A DNA stretch of 64,000 nucleotides from Paulinella micropora (taxonomy: Eukaryota; Cercozoa; Imbricatea; Euglyphida), in the NCBI GenBank assembly GCA_009731375.1, contig BJOX01000261.1:241514-305513 (forward strand). Direction: 5' to 3'. Position 1 is the first letter of the stretch. Each line of letters opens with the position of its first letter. Below the pieces are notes generated by a model. That model made no database searches. It was given only the letters and a program-made list of their open reading frames with translations, and was not told the origin of the DNA. The translations under genes and the position numbers were made by a program. Of the stretch, positions 1 to 12,030 are shown in pieces.

Positions 1-104
1 AGCAGGCTCGCTGGAGTGGGAGGAAGCCGAAGCTAAGCGGCAGTTCCACTGGAACGATCGCTTCAGAGATGAGGTGGCCCGGGCTATGAAGGAGCACGAA
101 GTAG

Positions 105-2339
105 GTGAAGACACTCGAAGAGCTGGACAAGCCGTTCACGCAAGAGGAGGTCCTTGCAAGGCAACGTGCCCTGAATAACCACAAAGCTTGTGGCGAGGAC
201 AAAGTGAAGATCGAGATGCTCAAGTATGGCGGCGCCTACATCAATGGCTACTTAACGCAGTACTTCAACTGGATTCGAGAAGCCGAGAGGACTCCAAAAG
301 CTTGGGGCAAGGGAATCATCGTCAATATCCCCAAGGGTGGGGATCCTACGGATCCTGACAACTGGAGGGATATCTCGATTATTAGTTGCCTTGGTAAGCT
401 GTATCTGTCCTTATTAGCTACTCGTCTAACGCTCTTCGTGGATGGCCCGGATAAGCTACGTCCAGAGCAGGGAGGCTTCCGCCCGGGGCGTCGCACTACG
501 GATCAGGTCTTTACCCTTTGGCAGAGGTTGAAGGGGCGTCAGCAGCAGAAGCGGGAGTCGTATGTCCTGTTCGTCGATCTACGCAAGGCTTTCCCGTCTG
601 TTTGGAGAGATGGCCTATTTGAGAGGCTCTGGAAGCTGGGTGTAAGGGGCAAGTTCTGGCGCACGCTACGCAGGTGCTACGAGCAGACTTCGTCGCAAGT
701 GCTAGTTGATGGAGCACTCACCCCCGAAGTACTGGAGGGTGTAGGCGTCCAACAGGGGTCCCCTCTCTCTCCCACACTCTTCAACGTCTTTATGGATGAG
801 CTGTGTGATCGGCTGGCGAGTGCCCTCAAGATCACGGATGTGAAGCGGCTGAACGACATCAAGGCACTTCTATACGCGGACGACGTGGCCCTCATCGCTC
901 ACAGTCGCACCGAGCTCCAGAAGATGGTCAATGTTGTGGCCAAGTTCGCGGAAGATTACCGGCTGGAAGTCAACTTGAAGCCCGGCAAGACGGAAATCAT
1001 GCCCATTTACACGTCGAGCAAGGCGAAACGACCAAGTATCAGGGAGCGAGGTGAGCCCGTGGTGTGGTTTCGCGGCCAGAAGCTTTGTGTCACCAGTCAG
1101 TACAAGTACCTGGGAGTGGTTATCACCGACGACCTGAAGTGGAAGGAGCAGGCCCTGCGGGCTACGCGTGTCACTGAAGTCGCCACCGCAGGTTGGTACT
1201 CTTTGTGGTGTGCAGGTGAGATACAAGCTAGGTATCGTCTCATGTGCTGGAATCAACTTGTGGGGGCCAAGCTGAAGTACGCCTTCGATGTCTGGCGTGC
1301 CCCCGTATCGCAGCTCACCAAGCTGGAGGCAGCAATGCTGCGCCCCATGAGGATGATTCTCGGCATCAGCCCTAAGACAAGCAAGTGGATTACACTCTTT
1401 CTGGCGCGCTCTTTGAGTGCGGAGCGTTTGCGGCGGGCGGCGCAACTGAAGTTCTATGGACGGCTGCGTGTTCTACCGGAGAAGCGATTTCCTGTCATCG
1501 CATCTCAAGTCAAATCCGACTGGACTGCGGAGGCCGAAGGCGCTATCAGGGACTCAATGGATCTACAACAAGGGCTTCAGGAGCTCCTAAATAGCTCAGA
1601 GAAGGACCTCGAGGGTTGGTGTTCGACTGTGGACAAGTGGGCCCTTCAGCAGGACGTCAAGATGGTGCAGCAACTGATGTGGGACAAGCGAGAGGCAGGC
1701 AGCGATCTTACTGATGGCCTGCGAGTCATCCTAAGACAAGTCTTTGGAACTAAGGAGTTCCCAAGATGGGTAGCCCTTGATGATGCGCATTATAATCTGC
1801 TTCGGAGAAGGTTGCTCAGCTGCAACAACCGCCTTCGGTTGTACCGCAGCAAGTTGGTCAGTGGCATGTCCCCTCGCTGCTTCTGTTGTCATGATGATGT
1901 CAATGAGTCCCTTGCGCACTTCTTATGGGATTGCCCCATGCATGAGGGGAGACGTAAGCAGCTGTTGCTGAGTATGCAGAGGCTCGGTGGCATGGCTGTG
2001 GGGGGTGCTGAGGGGGATGGAGGGAGTGAGGAGGGTGGTGAGGTCGTAGGCGGTGAGGTTGTGGTGGAGGATGTGTTGCTTGGGCGGGAGCGGGAGGGCT
2101 CTGTGCGGCAGGGTTGGGATGATATGTCGCCTGTGGATCAATCACGATTGTTTTGTAAGCTTTTTCAGGGGAAGTCGCGCTTCCGCAGTAACTTTAGGCT
2201 TGCTGCGTTGTTAGGGGTTACAGCGTTGCGTCCCCCTCCAAAGTTGGATGTGTTGTTTGGATCATATGTGTCTGAGTGTTGGTCTGCTAGGGAGGGTAAA
2301 AGGGAGGAGCTTTGGTGGATGATGGGGGCGAGGAGGTGA
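105..2339 (+). CDS. LINE reverse transcriptase
   Basis: A 744-residue frame with the order of RT motifs expected of non-LTR retrotransposons: a region with RPEQGGFRPGRRTTDQVF, then FVDLRKAFPSV, QQGSPLSPTLFN and the catalytic LLYADDVALI (YADD box). Near residue 590 a Cys/His segment (CFCCHDD...HFLWDCPMHE) matches the zinc-binding motif commonly found C-terminal to RT in LINE proteins. No endonuclease domain is seen; it would lie upstream of the window. The listed start is a GTG just after an in-frame TAG, and is almost certainly not the native start because coding sense continues upstream in another frame. It would copy its own RNA at a nicked genomic target. Confidence 0.9.
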   Translation: MKTLEELDKPFTQEEVLARQRALNNHKACGEDKVKIEMLKYGGAYINGYLTQYFNWIREAERTPKAWGKGIIVNIPKGGDPTDPDNWRDISIISCLGKLYLSLLATRLTLFVDGPDKLRPEQGGFRPGRRTTDQVFTLWQRLKGRQQQKRESYVLFVDLRKAFPSVWRDGLFERLWKLGVRGKFWRTLRRCYEQTSSQVLVDGALTPEVLEGVGVQQGSPLSPTLFNVFMDELCDRLASALKITDVKRLNDIKALLYADDVALIAHSRTELQKMVNVVAKFAEDYRLEVNLKPGKTEIMPIYTSSKAKRPSIRERGEPVVWFRGQKLCVTSQYKYLGVVITDDLKWKEQALRATRVTEVATAGWYSLWCAGEIQARYRLMCWNQLVGAKLKYAFDVWRAPVSQLTKLEAAMLRPMRMILGISPKTSKWITLFLARSLSAERLRRAAQLKFYGRLRVLPEKRFPVIASQVKSDWTAEAEGAIRDSMDLQQGLQELLNSSEKDLEGWCSTVDKWALQQDVKMVQQLMWDKREAGSDLTDGLRVILRQVFGTKEFPRWVALDDAHYNLLRRRLLSCNNRLRLYRSKLVSGMSPRCFCCHDDVNESLAHFLWDCPMHEGRRKQLLLSMQRLGGMAVGGAEGDGGSEEGGEVVGGEVVVEDVLLGREREGSVRQGWDDMSPVDQSRLFCKLFQGKSRFRSNFRLAALLGVTALRPPPKLDVLFGSYVSECWSAREGKREELWWMMGARR

Positions 2340-2668
2340 TTGACCTCACTGAGGTTCCATCAGCTTCTGTCCCACCCTCTCCCCCCAAGTGACGTTGATG
2401 TTGCGCGGCGCGGCCGTCCGCGCAGTGTGGACGTCCTGGCTAGAGAGAGGGGTTCGGGAGCGCAGCGTAGTGTCTCCGAGTTCTTCTCTTCAGCTAACAC
2501 CCTCGCATCTAGCTCTTCATGCACTTCACAGCCCCCATCTGCCCCTGCTGTTGCTGTTGCTGCTATGTCTGTTTGGTGTTCTGACAATGCGTTGGGATCG
2601 GCTGACCCCGGTGACCCAATGGAGGCACATGTCCAGGATCTGGATCTGATGCTATAGTNNNNNNNNNN

Positions 2669-2797
2669 ATTATTATTATTATTATTATTATTATTGTTAT
2701 TATTATTGTTATTATTATTACTATTGTTATTATTATTATTATTATTGTTATTATTGTTATTATTGTTATTACTATTATTATTATTATTATTATATTA
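2669..2797. repeat. (ATT)n microsatellite, tail of the LINE
   Basis: Nearly pure ATT/GTT trinucleotides directly after a 10-N gap that follows the LINE stop codon. The same (ATT)n follows both SINE copies, so it is most likely the reverse-transcription tail, later expanded. Confidence 0.85.
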
Positions 2798-2894
2798 GGG
2801 AGTACATAGGCCATCGGTCCTTTCCATGGGCTGATTGGTATAAAGCTCCTAGAGTAATGTTCTATGCCGTCACTTCCTTTATTCCACCGATTGG

Positions 2895-3351
2895 NNNNNN
2901 NNNNNNNNNNNNNNNNNNNNNNNNNNNNNNNNNNNNNNNNNNNNNNNNNNNNNNNNNNNNNNNNNNNNNNNNNNNNNNNNNNNNNNNNNNNNNNNNNNNN
3001 NNNNNNNNNNNNNNNNNNNNNNNNNNNNNNNNNNNNNNNNNNNNNNNNNNNNNNNNNNNNNNNNNNNNNNNNNNNNNNNNNNNNNNNNNNNNNNNNNNNN
3101 NNNNNNNNNNNNNNNNNNNNNNNNNNNNNNNNNNNNNNNNNNNNNNNNNNNNNNNNNNNNNNNNNNNNNNNNNNNNNNNNNNNNNNNNNNNNNNNNNNNN
3201 NNNNNNNNNNNNNNNNNNNNNNNNNNNNNNNNNNNNNNNNNNNNNNNNNNNNNNNNNNNNNNNNNNNNNNNNNNNNNNNNNNNNNNNNNNNNNNNNNNNN
3301 NNNNNNNNNNNNNNNNNNNNNNNNNNNNNNNNNNNNNNNNNNNNNNNNNNN
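2895..3351. other. Assembly gap (457 N)
   Basis: A run of N. The sequence resuming at 3352 is the middle of a SINE, so the gap hides the tRNA-like head of that SINE and an unknown amount of flank. Confidence 0.99.
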
Positions 3352-3515
3352 TCTGGACCAGTATTTTCATTGAACATACCGGCCCGTCTGGAAGTGTTGG
3401 AACTGCCCTTGCGGGGGTGTCATTAGAGCTTATCGTCAATTCTTCGTACTCCCCTCACGGGTGAGACGATGGAGGCGCATGTGCAGAAATGCATCCGCCA
3501 TTGACTGAGAAGCAC

Positions 3516-3552
<37 letters not shown>

Positions 3553-3572
3553 GTTATTATTATTATTATTAT
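3352..3572 (+). mobile_element. tRNA-derived SINE, 3' part, with ATT tail
   Basis: From 3352 to about 3515 the sequence matches, with scattered differences, the reverse complement of the SINE at 24117-24357 (shared landmarks: CCCTTGCGGGGGTGTCA, GGGTGAGACGATGGAGGC, GAGAAGCACTATTATT). The tRNA-like head lies in the preceding gap. An (ATT)n tail follows to about 3572. Non-coding and presumably mobilised by a LINE. Confidence 0.85.
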
Positions 3573-4277
3573 CAATCATCATCATTACCATAATCATCAT
3601 CATTGTTATTGCTGTTACTATCGTTATATTGTTGGTGCGTGCACATGTATTGCAGCCTTTGCCGGCCAAGCACCCCAACGGGTTGAAGGCACTACTGCGC
3701 ATGCTGACTACAACCATGTCAGATTGCCAACCGAACGGTTCAAGCAAAAACCAAGCAAGATAGTTATTATAAATATTGCTTTCTTCTTATTCTTTAGCTA
3801 GTGCGCGTGCTGACTGCAACCATGTAAGAATGCAAACCAAATAGTCTGCAAGCAAAAAATAAGGAATATAGTATGGCTTTCTTCTGCTGCAGCTCTATCG
3901 CTTTTGGCTTTGTCGTTGCTGGTAAGGACGATGCTGCACGTATCCGCTGTCAATACAGTTGCTGTCGCCTCATGTTGAGCCGTGATTGTCAGTTATGTTC
4001 TTGTTGCTGTTGTTCTTGTTGTTGTCGGTGATGAACCATGGGGAGTAATCCTATCCGAAGCCATTTGAGCGTAATTTCCGTGAATGATTGGATAAAATAT
4101 TTTTGAGTTTTGAGGTTGTCCTCATGTGCAGTGAACTGCTCTTTTGTGCAAGCGCAGGTCGGCCCAGTGCTTTCCTACAGAAGCTCCGCAGCGCGCAGCG
4201 ACTTATGAATCTGGTTTTCTCTCTGCTCTCTCTGCTCTCTCTTCTCTCTCTTCTCTCTCTTCTCTCTCTTCTCTCTA

Positions 4278-4318
<41 letters not shown>

Positions 4319-5370
4319 CCTTTCTCTCTCTCTCTCTCTCTCTCTCTGCCTCTTTGTCTTTCTCTCTTTCTTACTTTCCTTCCTTCATCACTCTGTGTGG
4401 TGAATACTATTTTCCACGTTGTACAAAAAGAGGGGTGTGCCCAAGAAGCCGAAAGTGATAAACGAGGGAATAAACAATAATAAAAACAAATCTGCAAGAT
4501 AAAAAATTAAAAAATGCATAGAACGTTTGCCACACGAATACTTGCTGCAGATTGTGATTGGTTCTGCTGTGCGTAATTAGGTTGCCTTATTTGACACGCA
4601 AACACTGCTGGCGCTGTCTTTGCTTGGGGCTGCGCAGCAACTTTGCCTGCTACTGCAAGCAGTGACCTCTTTCCTTAAGGTAAAGACCTCTTTTACCTCT
4701 CGGATGATAAAAAGTGATATTGGCGCCTTCAATATCCATTGCAATATTAAGAGCTATGTCAGATTTTTCATGTATGCACATTCAAATTGCAAGTGCAGGA
4801 TAAAAACATTGTGTCTCCACTGTTCTTTTACTTTCGTATTGATCTATAGCTATTATGCTTCTCTGATTTTATTTGACGCGTGAATTCATGAACGCTCAAT
4901 TACAAGGACATGCGAGACATGTGACCTGGCTTGCATCAGCCGATCGCATGTACTAAGCAACATGACTATGAACTTCGTCATCCTTAACGGGCTCAGTTCT
5001 CAGTGACTCCTTCTCATTCCTCAGGCTCTTAGATACAATTAAAAGTTACTGAGAACGGAACCCGTGAAAGAGGCTAGTACTAAATGTAACTGTCTTATCT
5101 CAGCGCCCTAGCTCTCGTCATGGCTCCACGCAATCGACGGAAGAAACGGACCCGATGCTCACTGCCCTGTATCAAGTAGTCCTCAGGATCTTCCTGAAGC
5201 ATCCTGATCAGGTTGCATCCACATCTATTCCTTGAGAAGCGGTATATTGGATTTACGTAGTAATAGAGGTGTATGATAAGTATGCGTGCATGTTGTTGTC
5301 TGGCGCTTATCCTCTCTTGCCTAAGTGGCAGTGTAATTGGATCAACAGTGTCAGTAATTTGTACTAGTAG
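3573..5370. other. Intergenic DNA with a CT microsatellite
   Basis: No gene is supported. A degenerate (TC)n tract lies at about 4217-4376. The remainder is unremarkable non-repetitive sequence with only short open frames. A minus-strand frame at 5095-5475 (126 codons) has no recognisable motif and overlaps a better plus-strand candidate. Confidence 0.6.
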
Positions 5371-5613
5371 GCTCGTGCTCTGGAGCTGTTTGCTAATGTG
5401 GCCTTGGATATTCTGACCGACAACTTGCCTACCCGAGCCACAAGGCCAGTCGCTGCTATTTTTGATGACATTCAAGAAGCTATATTATCCAATTATCCAG
5501 CATTATTCTCATCCTTCTCCGCTAATCGCAGTGCTATCACCATGCCTAAGAATTGTGTCAAAGCCCAGACCAGGACATTTTGTCGGAGTTTGAATGACCT
5601 GATAACATGTTAG
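5371..5613 (+). CDS. Possible upstream exon of the host gene (tentative)
   Basis: After a possible acceptor (GTACTAGTAG) the frame reads ARALELFANVALDILTDN and stays open to a TAG at 5611-5613, about 80 codons. The composition is helix-rich, like the exons at 6849-12973, so this may belong to the same gene. I could not find a convincing donor site, so the 3' limit is uncertain and the assignment rests on composition alone. Confidence 0.35.
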   Translation, partial: ARALELFANVALDILTDNLPTRATRPVAAIFDDIQEAILSNYPALFSSFSANRSAITMPKNCVKAQTRTFCRSLNDLITC

Positions 5614-5696
5614 AATATCTAATATTGGCTTGAAAAAATGAGTTCAAATAGGGGCGATTCTGTCACTTAAATACAGTAAGTAATACCACAGCTGTA

Positions 5697-5855
5697 TCTA
5701 TCTATCTATCTATCTATCTATTTATCTGTCTATCTGTCTATCTGTCTATCTGTCTGTCTGTCTGTCTATCTATCTATTTATCTATGATCGATCGGTTGAT
5801 TGATCCAACCATCGTCTAATATATCTATTTGTACATTAATGCATCTATCTGTCTG

Positions 5856-5894
<39 letters not shown>

Positions 5895-6050
5895 GTCTGT
5901 CTGTCTGTCTGTCTGTCTACCTATCTGCCTATCTACCTATGTCTACCTACCTACCTACCTGTACCTACCTATCTGTACTCACCTAATGTCTTTAAGTATC
6001 TATCCATCTAGTTATGTGTCTGTCTTCCTGTATATCAATATGTGCACCTA
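5697..6050. repeat. (TATC)/(TGTC) tetranucleotide arrays
   Basis: Two interrupted arrays (about 5697-5785 and 5846-5995) of TATC with TGTC and TACC variants. No coding capacity is supported. Confidence 0.9.
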
Positions 6051-6407
6051 GATAGCTTTCTACCTGCCGCTCAGCAGATATTTTCACACTCTAGAGCTTT
6101 GAATTTGCATTATCAGCTCTGCTGAATCAGACTGTACACCTGTATACCTGCAGCTGACACGTTGAGCTGTCAAAGCCACACATGATCTGTTTCTAGCTTT
6201 TCTTTTGCCTTGCCTGCTCTTACCAATTTCCATACATTAGGTGCCAGGCCTTGGCTATGCATGCGTTGCGGCGGTTCATGTTCTTGGAACACTTCTTCTG
6301 GCGTTCGCACGATGGAGGAGTTCTGCAGCGGGTAAAGGAATGAATGAATGAACGAATAAATGAATAAATAGAGAAGTAAATAGAGAAATAAATAGGCAAA
6401 AAGTATA

Positions 6408-6548
6408 GAAGTAAGTAAAGAAGTAAGTAGAGAAGTAGAGAAGTAAGTAGAGAAGTAAGTAGAGAAGTAAGTAGAGAAGTAAGTAGAGAAGTAAGTAGAG
6501 AAGTAAGTAGAGAAGTAAGTAGAGAAGTAGGTAGAGAAGTAGGGAAAT
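6408..6548. repeat. Minisatellite with a 12-bp unit
   Basis: About ten tandem copies of AAGTAAGTAGAG with slight variation, following a GAATGAATAAAT-type run from 6340. The long minus-strand frame here is an artefact of a repeat unit whose length is divisible by three. Confidence 0.9.
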
Positions 6549-6781
6549 AAAATACCGCAATATATGTGTCAAGGTTCGATATACATACTAGGATGCCAAG
6601 TCGTATACTTCTGTATGGATAGATACAGCTGCAGATGTCCAGCATAGCGACGTTCATACAGCAGGTTCGAGCTGGAATAAAAGACCTGACACTACCGGAG
6701 GACAAGTCAAAGGATATTTCTGCACTGCAAATCGAGGTTCCTTCGTAACAATTTATTATGCGACCGTATTACCGCATTACA

Positions 6782-6808
6782 GATCTTGCTGCTGCTGGCC
6801 GCTGAGGA
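6782..6808 (+). repeat. Decayed partial copy of exon 6849-6908
   Basis: ACAG followed by ATCTTGCTGCTGCTGGCCGC repeats the acceptor and first bases of the exon beginning at 6849, 67 bp upstream. It then diverges. It looks like the remnant of a tandem duplication of the acceptor and exon start. Confidence 0.6.
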
Positions 6809-6848
6809 TATTATTGAAATAATTGTAGTATTGCATGCTGTATCACAG

Positions 6849-7292
6849 ATTTTGCTGCTGCTGGCCGCTCTGATGGACTCTGCTGTTGCCTATCGCGACT
6901 GTTTGCAGGTCATACCGACTACCTTCGCCCATTATTCGGTTGCCCGAAATTGTGGGTTTTCGGTAAATATTTCGATGCGAGACATGCATGCATGTGTGAT
7001 AGGTGCCTGCCAGTCTCAAAGCGCACATAGATCTCGCGCAGTTCTGCATCTTCACGCCAGCGGAGATCCTTCGCATTCTAACGTGCCACACGGTAACGTT
7101 CGTGCCGTTATGATATTATTCTATGAGCGCTGCCTTACATTGAGAAAAAAGAAGCCCTATTATCGATCATGATGTACGTACGTATGTATGTATGTATGTA
7201 TGTATGTCTATGCATTCTTGTTCTCTGTGCGCTGTGTGTTTTTACGACAGAGAGGGAGGGAGATATAGAGACTAAGAGGAAGAGCGAGCGAG

Positions 7293-7352
<60 letters not shown>

Positions 7353-7666
7353 AGAGAGAGAGAGAGAGAGAGAGAAGGGAAGCAAAGGAATTCCTTGCAC
7401 CTTTGAATATGTTTTTGTACATGTATTGTGCATAACATTGTTCGGCAGTCGTTGGGGACGCAAGACGCTGCTCTTCAATATGTTACGGGGCTTTTCAAGC
7501 ATGACCCAAGACTCTCTGCTAACCCAGACGAGGAGGGTGCCTGGACTTGGCAAAGGGTGACCGGATTGTTGGATGCATGCCAGGTAATGACTATGCGCTA
7601 GCATTTTATCAGCATTATTCCTGAATAGAATAGCTTTCGATCCGCTAATTTTCCACAATTCCTATG

Positions 7667-7710
<44 letters not shown>

Positions 7711-7778
7711 GAAAAAGGGGGGGAAAANNNNNNNNNNNNNNNNNNNNNNNNNNNNNNNNNNNNNNNNNNNNNNNNNNN

Positions 7779-7814
<36 letters not shown>

Positions 7815-7929
7815 GGTGTGGGATAAAGGCTGAGGAAATCTGCCTTACAACTACTACAAGTGTCATTCTACACCACCTGAAAATTCTGGCCTGAGATTTG
7901 CGACCGAAATTTGTCATAGAAGGAGAGAA

Positions 7930-7984
<55 letters not shown>

Positions 7985-8006
7985 CTCGATGCTAGTGTGT
8001 TTGTAC

Positions 8007-8045
<39 letters not shown>

Positions 8046-9012
8046 AGGAGGAAAGGAGGAAAGAGAGGATGTTTTTAATAGATCAGAACGGGACTGGTGT
8101 TGCAGGTTGCAGTGAGCAAGGCTAACATCAGCATGGGTCACGGCATACTCGCGCTAACCGCTGCAGCATGCACGAAGCACGTCCTGCAAGCTGGTGCGTG
8201 AGCCACAGAAGCTAAAGGAGATAGACAGATAGACAGACAGACAGATAGATCGATATGCTTGGTCTATCAGCTCTGCATATCCGAAGACATAGGCATCCAT
8301 TCCACCCCGCCACCACTTGGTGGCTGGGCAGCGGGCTGGAGATGGGCACTAGGCCCCGGAAATGTGCAGTCTGAACCCGCCCTGGCTGGAGGGCTCACAC
8401 TGGTTCCAGACACATGTCCGTGATCACGTGCCCCGCCAAGGCTCGGGCCCGAGGGGTACATCAACCCTCGAGCTTGATCCAAGGCGACCACTTTCGCGGC
8501 GGCCGGACTATACCTTAAGATCTCCCTGCTTATCTGCCTACACGCACACAGGAACATCCCACTCCTGTCTAGTCTCTGAACCTGTCCAATTTGCCAGGCT
8601 ACCACTGGAGAGCGGCAACGGATGACTACCGGGTCCGCTTAGCAGAGCAGCGGTTGTCAACCGATTAGGAGCCGTGCGCGGGGTAGCCTCGCAAGAAGGG
8701 ACTTGGCTGCGGGTTACCGATTATTCCCTTTGTGGCCATATCCTTCAAGTTTTACCATCCGACCAGCGTTACCTCGCCTGCTGCACCTTGCTGTTTCCCG
8801 CAGGCCGCGGTATCGAAGGCTCTCAGGGCTTTCCCGAACAGTTTGAGAGTGTAATAAGTATGAAGGGCCCACGAAGGGTAGTCATCAGCCCTGGCCAGTC
8901 ACGCTGCACCAGCTGCGACAAATCCGAAACACAGCTGGTGCAGGGCTGTAAGGGGGGTGTGGATGTGCGAGCAAGACATAGTTTAAGACTTGCCCGCATG
9001 CCTAGTCCCTCG

Positions 9013-9077
<65 letters not shown>

Positions 9078-9106
9078 GTAGATAGGTAGATAGATAGGTA
9101 GATAGG

Positions 9107-9165
<59 letters not shown>

Positions 9166-9190
9166 GTAGATAGGTAGGTAGGTAGGTAGG

Positions 9191-9253
<63 letters not shown>

Positions 9254-9721
9254 GTAGATAGGTAGATAGATATGTTTAATCTATGGGCGTGGCTTAGCTT
9301 GAAAAGCCATTGTCTCCTATACTACCCCCGACAAGAACTTTCAGCACCGGCCAGCTGCACACCAACCACTGTCTCGCTGTGGTTGGTGTCTGTGCCCAGT
9401 TCAAGCCGAAAGGTAGCCGAGCCCTTTTGAACTATACGGGACAACACTAGAACACTCCCCAGGAGCGTGTGCCCTAAGGAGATGATGCCACAAGGAAGTC
9501 GAGGTTTCAGGAGTTCACGCTCGTTGTGAGTTACCTTCTACAACCCCGACTTCATCAACCCTTTGCATCACGCCCCGACTTCATCAGCCATGGTCAGGAG
9601 TTGGTTGCCTGTTTAGCCCTTGCGCTGCGCGCGATTAACGGCGGACACAAAATCGTCATTGTAGGAGATAGTTAGATCTGAACCCCAGGCTGAGTTGCCA
9701 GTGGCAGAGACCGTCTCCAGG

Positions 9722-9757
<36 letters not shown>

Positions 9758-9758
9758 C

Positions 9759-9848
<90 letters not shown>

Positions 9849-10694
9849 GGAACGAACTCACGCGCCAGGAGCGGACAAGTCGTTGGTTATGCATGGATGG
9901 CAGTGCGTGCTGCTAGAAAACACGTTGACTGACTTGAACTTATGTAACATATTATTCTGATTCCTGTGTCCGCTTCGCTCCAGGAGTGGGTGGATCAGTT
10001 GGTGATGCGCATGGTGAATGCTTATAGAAAATACGTTATGAATGATCAATTGGCTTTAGGTTATGTAACATATTATTATGATTGCAGTGTTAGCTATTGG
10101 GCGAAGTCGTAAGTGATGCGTACCTGACTATGCATCATGCTGCTAGAAAATATGTCATCACCGCAGATCGACTCATGTAGCACATCATTCACATTCTGGT
10201 TGCAGTGTCAGCTTCGCGTCAGGAGTGGATGGAGTCGTTAGCGATGCGTGGCTGGCCATGCATGCTGCTAGAAAATACCCTGTTAGAACTGGTAAGAAAT
10301 AAGATATAATTATAAAAAGAGTTCATGTATTAGTGCATGTAATGTTTGTATTATGTATGTATGTATGTGTATATGTATGTCTTTATGTAGGAGCACGGAG
10401 TGGACGCTCAGCCTAGTCTTGCTGCCATCTCCTTTCTTTCCTCCTGGGCACAGGTATGTATGTATGTATGTATGTATGCATGCATGCATGTATGCACGTA
10501 AGCTTATATATGTATATCTCAGTCTGGTCTGGCTGCCATTTCCTTTCTTTTTCCTCGTGGGCACAGATATTCATGCATGCATGTATGTATGCACGTATGT
10601 CTGTATGTATGTATTGCTATGTATGTATGTATGTATATCTCAGTCTGGTCAGGCTGCCGTCTCCTTTCTTTCCTCCTGGGCACAGATATACAAG

Positions 10695-10741
<47 letters not shown>

Positions 10742-10747
10742 ATATAC

Positions 10748-10778
<31 letters not shown>

Positions 10779-11215
10779 CAGATATATATATATATATACA
10801 TATATGTATATATATCTATATATATATGTATATGTGTATTTATGTATGTATGCATGTATGTCCGTATGTATGTATGTAGATGTACGCATACGCTCCCGTG
10901 CAGTCTGACTTCTCCTCGGCTGCCTCTGATGTACCAGTTGACAAGGTCAGTATCACTGTTAGTAAGTGTTGCATATGTATGGGCATGTATATATTATAAT
11001 ACAAATAATATTGTATGTATGTATGTATGTATGTATGTGGCAGGCGACCCGCGTGTGGGTCTACAGACTGTTTCAAAGCTCCGTGGTGAATCAGCTACTG
11101 AAGCATCTGCCCGCCTTGCTGGTCGTCAACGCAAGCGACAGTCGAGGCCAGCACGAGTCTAAGAGCATCTTCACCGCGCCGTCGGGTAGTATCTATCTAT
11201 CTATCTATCTATCTG

Positions 11216-11271
<56 letters not shown>

Positions 11272-11403
11272 CTATCTATCTATCTATCTATCTATCGGGG
11301 ACTAGTGCCCACTCCCAGCCCGCTACCCAGCCGCCGATTGGCGGCGGGGTGGAATGGATGCCTATGTCTTCGGATATGCAGAGCTGATAGACCAAACATA
11401 ACA

Positions 11404-11478
<75 letters not shown>

Positions 11479-11554
11479 TCATCTATCTATCTCTCACCAC
11501 GAATCTCAGAGCATCTTCAGCACGCTGTCGGGTAGATACACAATATGTTTATAG

Positions 11555-11586
<32 letters not shown>

Positions 11587-11622
11587 CATCTATCTATCTA
11601 TCTATCTATCTATATATCTATA

Positions 11623-11656
<34 letters not shown>

Positions 11657-11873
11657 CTATCTATCTATCCATCCATCCATCCATCCATCTATGAATTATA
11701 CTTGCATATGTATATTACATGTACATACATACGTGTACATGTGTGTAGTTGGGGTAGATGAGTTTTCCTATTTTCGCTGCATCAAAGCTAGTCAGCTGGT
11801 GTTGGGCCTATTGCTCACCCTGGCCCGTTGCGAACTGTTAGATCGCTCCCAGGTAATTATCTCTCTCTCTCTA

Positions 11874-11905
<32 letters not shown>

Positions 11906-11992
11906 GATCTATCTATCTATTTATCTATTTATCTATCTATCTATCTCTATCTATCTCTATCTATCTCTATCTATCTATCTATCTATCTAACA

Positions 11993-12030
<38 letters not shown>

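Larger units (their letters stand above)
1..2800 (+). mobile_element. Non-LTR retrotransposon (LINE), 5'-truncated by the window edge
   Basis: The reverse-transcriptase reading frame fills most of this element. Coding sense in a second frame (bases 2 to about 100) leads into the main frame, which implies a frameshift near base 100. After the main stop at 2337-2339, coding-like sequence continues in other frames to a stop at 2655-2657, including an acidic VIDLT stretch and a Ser/Ala-rich tail. A 10-N gap and an (ATT)n tract (2669-2797) follow and look like the element's tail. The last 50 bases before the tail resemble the 3' end of the SINEs at 3352 and 24117. The element is therefore probably an old, non-functional copy, although indel errors could give the same picture. 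Confidence 0.85.

Noticed and set aside
7135-7658. Several minus-strand frames over (AT)n and (GA)n
   Set aside because: Translation of microsatellites ([12 protein letters not shown]); no coding evidence.
10353-11162. 269-codon plus-strand frame
   Set aside because: It translates GTAT and TATC arrays and crosses three real exons in inconsistent frames. The spliced exon model explains the coding parts.
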